From Pontibacter pamirensis (GTDB lineage Bacteria > Bacteroidota > Bacteroidia > Cytophagales > Hymenobacteraceae): DNA of 64,000 bases. The notes under the pieces are model-generated. The model did not search any database. It saw only the letters and a list, made by a program, of their open reading frames with translations, and was not told the DNA's origin. Positions 60,421-64,000 of this stretch are shown here, one piece after another. The position numbers and the translations under genes were made by a program. The stretch covers positions 88,674 through 152,673 of the forward strand of contig NZ_SSNI01000013.1 of the NCBI RefSeq assembly GCF_010015475.1. Direction: 5' to 3'. Each line of letters starts with the position of its first letter. Position 1 is the stretch's first letter.

Positions 60421-62181
60421 TTAGCCGTTCATCGAAATCAGGAATTCTTCGTTGCTCTTGGTTCCCACCATTCTGTCTTTCAGGAACTCCATAGCTTCTA
60501 TAGAATTCATGTCGGACATAAACTTGCGCAGGATCCAGATACGGTTTAGTTCGTCTTTGTCCATAAGCAGGTCTTCGCGGCGAGTACCGGAAGCAGGCAC
60601 ATCGATAGCAGGATACGTACGTCTGTTCGCAAGTTTGCGATCCAACTGAAGTTCCATGTTACCGGTACCTTTAAATTCTTCAAAGATTACCTCATCCATT
60701 TTAGAGCCAGTGTCAATCAAGGCTGTGGCGATAATGGTAAGCGAGCCACCATTCTCCACATTACGGGCAGCACCAAAGAAGCGCTTCGGCTTGTGCAGCG
60801 CATTGGCATCCACACCACCTGATAATATCTTTCCAGAAGAAGGAACAACTGTGTTATAGGCACGGGCCAGACGGGTAATCGAGTCCAGCAAAATAACCAC
60901 ATCATGGCCGCACTCTACCATGCGCTTGGCTTTGTCCAGCACAATGCTCGACACCTTCACGTGGCGCTCAGCAGTTTCATCGAAAGTAGAAGCAATCACC
61001 TCTGCATTCACACTGCGTGCCATATCGGTTACCTCTTCCGGACGCTCGTCGATCAACAGGATCATCAGGTATACTTCCGGGTGATTTTCAGAGATAGCAT
61101 TAGCTATTTCCTTTAACAACACCGTTTTACCTGTCTTTGGCTGTGCTACAATCATACCGCGCTGGCCTTTACCAATCGGGGCAAAAAGGTCCAGCACACG
61201 TGTTGAAATCTGGCTTGGTCTTGTAGTCAGTTTCAGGCGCTCCTCAGGGAAGAGTGGCGTCAGGTGCTGGAACGGAATACGGTCACGAATCTCCTCTGTG
61301 GTGCGTCCGTTTACCGTCTCCACCTTTAGCAGGGCAAAGTATTTCTCGCCTTCTTTCGGCGGGCGAATCTGTCCTTTTACTGTATCGCCAGTTTTAAGGC
61401 CGAAAAGCTTTATCTGTGACGGCGATACATAAATATCATCCGGAGAGGCAAGGTAGTTATAGTGCGTGGAACGCAGGAAGCCATACCCATCCTGCATCAG
61501 TTCCAGCACACCTTCGTTCAGGATGATGCCATCAAATTCTTTAAAATTAGTGCTGCTTGCTGTCTGCTGTTGCGTGTTACGGCGCGAAGCAGGCTCATTG
61601 CGTTCACTGCGGCTATCATTACCGCGGTTATCATTGCGGGAGTCTCTGTCGCTTCGATCACTGCGGCTGTCATTACCACGGCTATCACTGCGGGAGTCTC
61701 TGTCGCTTCGGTCGCTGCGGCTGTCTCTGTCGCTACGGGCATCTCTGCTATCGTTGTTACCTCTGTCTTTGCTCTCATCACGAGGCACACGCTCGCGATG
61801 GTTCTGAGAACCATGGTCTTTGGTTGGGGCCGGAGCCGGTACTGCAGCGGTGGCTGTAGCAGTTTCGCTGCGTGCTGCTGTCTGCTCACGGGTAGGACGT
61901 CTTTCTCTTTTTGCAGGAGCAGGCCTCGCAGGAGCAGGTGCTGGCGCTTCCTCTACAGCAATTGCACTTTCAGGCGCTTCAACCTGGTCAGGAGCGGCAC
62001 TACCAGCGGCAGACTTGTATTTCTTTGGTAATTTTTCAGTAGGGGTAACGGCTTGCTGATCAAGGATCTTATATACAAGGTCTTGCTTGCTTAGCTTCTT
62101 AAAGTTTTTGACACCTAAGTCCTCAGCAATTTCCTTGAGTTCTGAAAGAAGTCTATCTTTCAATTCATCAATATTATACAT
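60421..62181 (-). CDS. rho: Transcription termination factor Rho with disordered insert
   Basis: 586 residues against about 420 in E. coli. The Rho N-terminal domain is at 1-45 ([34 protein letters not shown]). Residues about 50-210 are a disordered insert: first Ala/Pro/Glu, then an Arg/Asp/Ser/Asn-rich part with two 18-residue tandem repeats (153-170 and 171-188). The RNA-binding cold-shock-like domain is at about 213-330 ([23 protein letters not shown]). The ATPase has its Walker A at 346-353 (QPKTGKT), and the hexamer motifs [13 protein letters not shown] and [14 protein letters not shown] are intact. Rho inserts of this kind are known in Bacteroides, where phase separation has been reported. 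Confidence 0.95.
   Translation of the reverse strand: MYNIDELKDRLLSELKEIAEDLGVKNFKKLSKQDLVYKILDQQAVTPTEKLPKKYKSAAGSAAPDQVEAPESAIAVEEAPAPAPARPAPAKRERRPTREQTAARSETATATAAVPAPAPTKDHGSQNHRERVPRDESKDRGNNDSRDARSDRDSRSDRSDRDSRSDSRGNDSRSDRSDRDSRNDNRGNDSRSERNEPASRRNTQQQTASSTNFKEFDGIILNEGVLELMQDGYGFLRSTHYNYLASPDDIYVSPSQIKLFGLKTGDTVKGQIRPPKEGEKYFALLKVETVNGRTTEEIRDRIPFQHLTPLFPEERLKLTTRPSQISTRVLDLFAPIGKGQRGMIVAQPKTGKTVLLKEIANAISENHPEVYLMILLIDERPEEVTDMARSVNAEVIASTFDETAERHVKVSSIVLDKAKRMVECGHDVVILLDSITRLARAYNTVVPSSGKILSGGVDANALHKPKRFFGAARNVENGGSLTIIATALIDTGSKMDEVIFEEFKGTGNMELQLDRKLANRRTYPAIDVPASGTRREDLLMDKDELNRIWILRKFMSDMNSIEAMEFLKDRMVGTKSNEEFLISMNG
61618..61725 (-). repeat. Tandem 54-bp repeat inside rho
   Basis: Two adjacent copies of a 54-bp unit encode [12 protein letters not shown](S/N)-D-(S/N)-RGN twice (Rho residues 153-188), with a partial third unit after (DSRSERNEP). 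The copies differ at few positions, so the region may expand or contract by slippage. Confidence 0.8.
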
Positions 62182-62434
62182 AAATAATGGTATGGTAGTT
62201 TATTAACCTGCCAGTCCGCACTAGAGCGAACGCAGCGAGAAATCTGTTATCAATCAGGAAAAATAGAATAGGTTGCGAAAGAGTCAGAGAGGCACAGGGA
62301 AGAGCCTTCATCAATTGTAACGCAATGTTATTGCAATGCCTTATAATTAACAAATATTACGGAGTATTTAATAAAAAAAGTTTCAGTTTTATGCGAAAAG
62401 ATTTCGAAAATGCCTCTAACTCCTCAAAAAAGTA

Positions 62435-62442
62435 TATTTTTG
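62435..62442 (+). promoter_or_regulatory. -7 box of serS
   Basis: TATTTTTG, exact match, 22 bp before the serS ATG. The transcript would have a very short leader. Confidence 0.55.
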
Positions 62443-62464
62443 TGCGTATACATAACACCTAACT

Positions 62465-63739
62465 ATGCTACAGTTAACAGTTTTAAGAGAGCAGACGGCA
62501 CAAGTAATTGAAGGTCTGAACAAGAAAAACTACAAAAATACGGCCGAAGAAGTGAATACTTTGCTGGAACTTGACCAGCAACGGCGCCAGGTACAAAGCG
62601 AGCACGACGAACTTCAGAGCAGAGCAAACTCTATTTCCAAAGAAATTGGTGTGCTGATGAAAAGCGGCGAGCGTGAGAAAGCAGAAGCCTATAAATCCGA
62701 AACTTCCGAACTGAAGCAGAAAACAAAATCGCTGGCAGATCAACTGTCCTCTTTAGAGGAACAAATGCAACAAGCTTTGTACAAGCTGCCGAACCTGCCG
62801 CACGAGAGTGTGCCTGAAGGTAGAACAGCAGAAGACAATGAAGTAGTTCTCCAGCATGGAGAAATTCCGGATTTATTTGAGGGTGCACTCCCGCATTGGG
62901 AGCTGATTCAGAAGTACGACATCATCGATTTTGAGCTCGGCAATAAAATTTCCGGGGCAGGTTTTCCTGTTTATAAGCGACAGGGAGCACGTTTGCAGCG
63001 CGCCCTCATCAATTTCTTTTTAGATGAGGCCATTAAGGCGGGCTATATGGAGGTGCAGCCGCCTATCCTGGTGAACGAGGCTTCCGGTTATGGCACCGGC
63101 CAACTCCCTGACAAGGACGGCCAAATGTATCATGCAACGGCTGATAACCTTTACCTGATTCCAACGGCAGAAGTGCCCATCACAAACATCTACCGCGATG
63201 TTATTCTGCCCACAGACCAGCTGCCTGTTAAGAATACCGGCCACACCCCCTGCTTCCGCCGGGAGGCTGGTTCGTGGGGTGCCGACGTACGCGGCCTGAA
63301 CCGCCTGCACCAGTTCGACAAGGTGGAGATTGTACAGGTAACGCTGCCGGAGAAATCGTATGAGGCGCTGGAAGAGATGAGCCAGCACATACAGGGCCTG
63401 TTGCAAAAGCTGGAATTGCCTTACCGTGTGCTGCGCCTGTGTGGCGGCGACATGAGTTTTACCGCTGCCCTTACCTTTGATATGGAAGTATACTCTGCTG
63501 CTCAGTGCCGCTGGCTGGAAGTGAGTTCTGCCTCTAACTTTGAGACCTATCAGGCAAACCGCCTGAAGCTGCGTTACAAAAACGACTCAGGCAAAACACA
63601 GCTGTTGCACACGCTGAACGGTAGTGCCCTGGCCCTGCCACGCATTGTTGCCGCTTTACTGGAAAACAACCAGACACCAGATGGTATCGTCATGCCAAAA
63701 GTGCTGCATCCTTACCTCGGGTTTGAGAAGATTGGTTGA
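62465..63739 (+). CDS. serS: Seryl-tRNA synthetase
   Basis: 424 residues, normal length. The N-terminal tRNA-binding coiled coil is at about 25-110. The class II catalytic core carries the motif 1 area (GAGFPVYKRQGARLQRALINFFLDEA), motif 2 (FRREAGSWGADVRGLNRLHQFDKVE) and motif 3 (TLNGSALALPRIVAALLEN). It charges tRNA-Ser (and tRNA-Sec). Not linked to other genes here. Confidence 0.96.
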   Translation: MLQLTVLREQTAQVIEGLNKKNYKNTAEEVNTLLELDQQRRQVQSEHDELQSRANSISKEIGVLMKSGEREKAEAYKSETSELKQKTKSLADQLSSLEEQMQQALYKLPNLPHESVPEGRTAEDNEVVLQHGEIPDLFEGALPHWELIQKYDIIDFELGNKISGAGFPVYKRQGARLQRALINFFLDEAIKAGYMEVQPPILVNEASGYGTGQLPDKDGQMYHATADNLYLIPTAEVPITNIYRDVILPTDQLPVKNTGHTPCFRREAGSWGADVRGLNRLHQFDKVEIVQVTLPEKSYEALEEMSQHIQGLLQKLELPYRVLRLCGGDMSFTAALTFDMEVYSAAQCRWLEVSSASNFETYQANRLKLRYKNDSGKTQLLHTLNGSALALPRIVAALLENNQTPDGIVMPKVLHPYLGFEKIG

Positions 63740-63783
63740 TTTAAAGATTTGCTTACTTAGAGATGATGATCCACAAGCCATAC

Positions 63784-63830
63784 AAAGCAGAACTGCCGCT
63801 GAACTACAGATTCAGCGGCAGTTCTGCTTT
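63784..63830 (+). terminator. Terminator of serS
   Basis: Perfect 20-bp arms (63784-63803 and 63811-63830) with a 7-base loop, 44 bp after the stop codon. Confidence 0.85.
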
Positions 63831-63896
63831 AAGATTTAGGTGCCGTATAATGTTCGCCGTTGTTGGTGTTTTCACCATAGCCGTCAGGCTAAGGAG

Positions 63897-63927
63897 TTGT
63901 GCAAAGCTATAAGTAGCTGTAGCTTTG
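63897..63927 (+). promoter_or_regulatory. Promoter of the last, partial gene
   Basis: TTG at 63897-63899, 20-bp spacer, then TAGCTTTG at 63920-63927. The predicted transcription start is at about 63933, on top of the ATG at 63932, so the message would be leaderless or the real start is later. Confidence 0.4.
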
Positions 63928-63931
63928 CAGG

Positions 63932-64000
63932 ATGGAGGTAAGTGTAGAAGGATTATTAGAAGGCAAGGAGGAGTTGCTCGAGCAGCTGCAGTCCTTTTTC
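63932..64000 (+). CDS. Start of an unidentified gene, cut by window end
   Basis: 23 codons from the ATG at 63932 (MEVSVEGLLEGKEELLEQLQ then SFF) stay open to the last base. The piece is rich in Glu and Leu and is probably a helix. It is too short to identify. The promoter-like element just upstream supports it as a gene; no homology can be claimed. Confidence 0.4.
   Translation, partial: MEVSVEGLLEGKEELLEQLQSFF

Noticed and set aside
61618..61725. CRISPR-like direct repeats
   Set aside because: Only two adjacent units, in frame and coding within rho, with no spacers.
61462..62031. Long forward frame opposite the rho insert
   Set aside because: Its Ala/Val/Ile-rich repeats are the reverse reading of the Arg/Asp/Ser repeats of rho; no independent support.
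1..64000. Prophage, insertion sequence, integron or tRNA-linked island
   Set aside because: No transposase, integrase, phage structural gene or tRNA seen on either strand; gene content is that of a stable chromosome.

Overview
The window looks like chromosomal DNA of a Bacteroidota member of the order Cytophagales, close to Pontibacter or Hymenobacter. This is inferred from gene content and signals, not from a search. The evidence is: -7 boxes of the TAnnTTTG type, two of them paired with a TTTG at 19-20 bp; starts with little or no Shine-Dalgarno; a Rho with a long disordered Arg/Asp/Ser insert; Bacteroidota-type LptD; DUF3857 proteins; a SigZ sigma factor; and many perfect inverted-repeat terminators. 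I saw no rRNA, tRNA, CRISPR array, insertion sequence or prophage. Most of the window is ordinary core genome.

Layout. Bases 1-2.6 kb: the end of an NHL-repeat protein, then a reverse-strand cluster of an ArsI/CadI-like dioxygenase, an ArsN-like acetyltransferase and SigZ (probable organoarsenical resistance). 2.6-6.7 kb: two tandem DUF3857/transglutaminase-like exported proteins, one with catalytic residues and one without. 7-10 kb: a small unknown protein and the DUF4130 plus radical-SAM pair thought to act on DNA. 10-16.3 kb: outer-membrane barrels, a Dps-like ferritin, CvfB, an SDR protein and a methyltransferase. 16.3-18.8 kb: a tight three-gene set of RetroPepsin-like RimB protein, RimK ligase and AspA/AstE-type deacylase. 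18.8-26.8 kb: PQQ-type sugar dehydrogenase lipoprotein, alpha/beta hydrolase, DUF502 protein, ispH, cmk, a tiny lipoprotein, adenine deaminase, a TauE exporter and a lone receiver protein.

27-34 kb: cysteine synthase, sucD, an FAD disulfide oxidoreductase, a porin, and a divergent oxyR/dps pair with a palindrome between them. 34-38.7 kb: a WD40-DivIVA-folB operon, a phosphopantetheinyl transferase with a redoxin, and a SirB1-like protein. 38.9-46.2 kb: acyl-CoA carboxylase beta subunit, an MlaD-like protein and amidase divergent from lptD (an envelope hub), then panB. 46.2-50.5 kb: pseudouridine synthase, desaturase, and the classical rpsP-rimM-trmD-rplS block. 50.5-54.5 kb: a lipoprotein that resembles inorganic pyrophosphatase but has lost its metal-binding aspartates, a coiled-coil protein, queD-like/folE overlapping genes and a TIGR01777 SDR. 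54.7-64 kb: PBP1A, an unknown protein, a methyltransferase/UbiA/membrane-protein series, rho, serS and the start of one more gene.

The most interesting candidates are the RimB-RimK-deacylase set, the paired active and inactive transglutaminase-like proteins, the degenerate pyrophosphatase lipoprotein, the methyltransferase/UbiA series, and the sigZ-arsN-arsI cluster. All functions are assigned by reading protein sequences against remembered family features.
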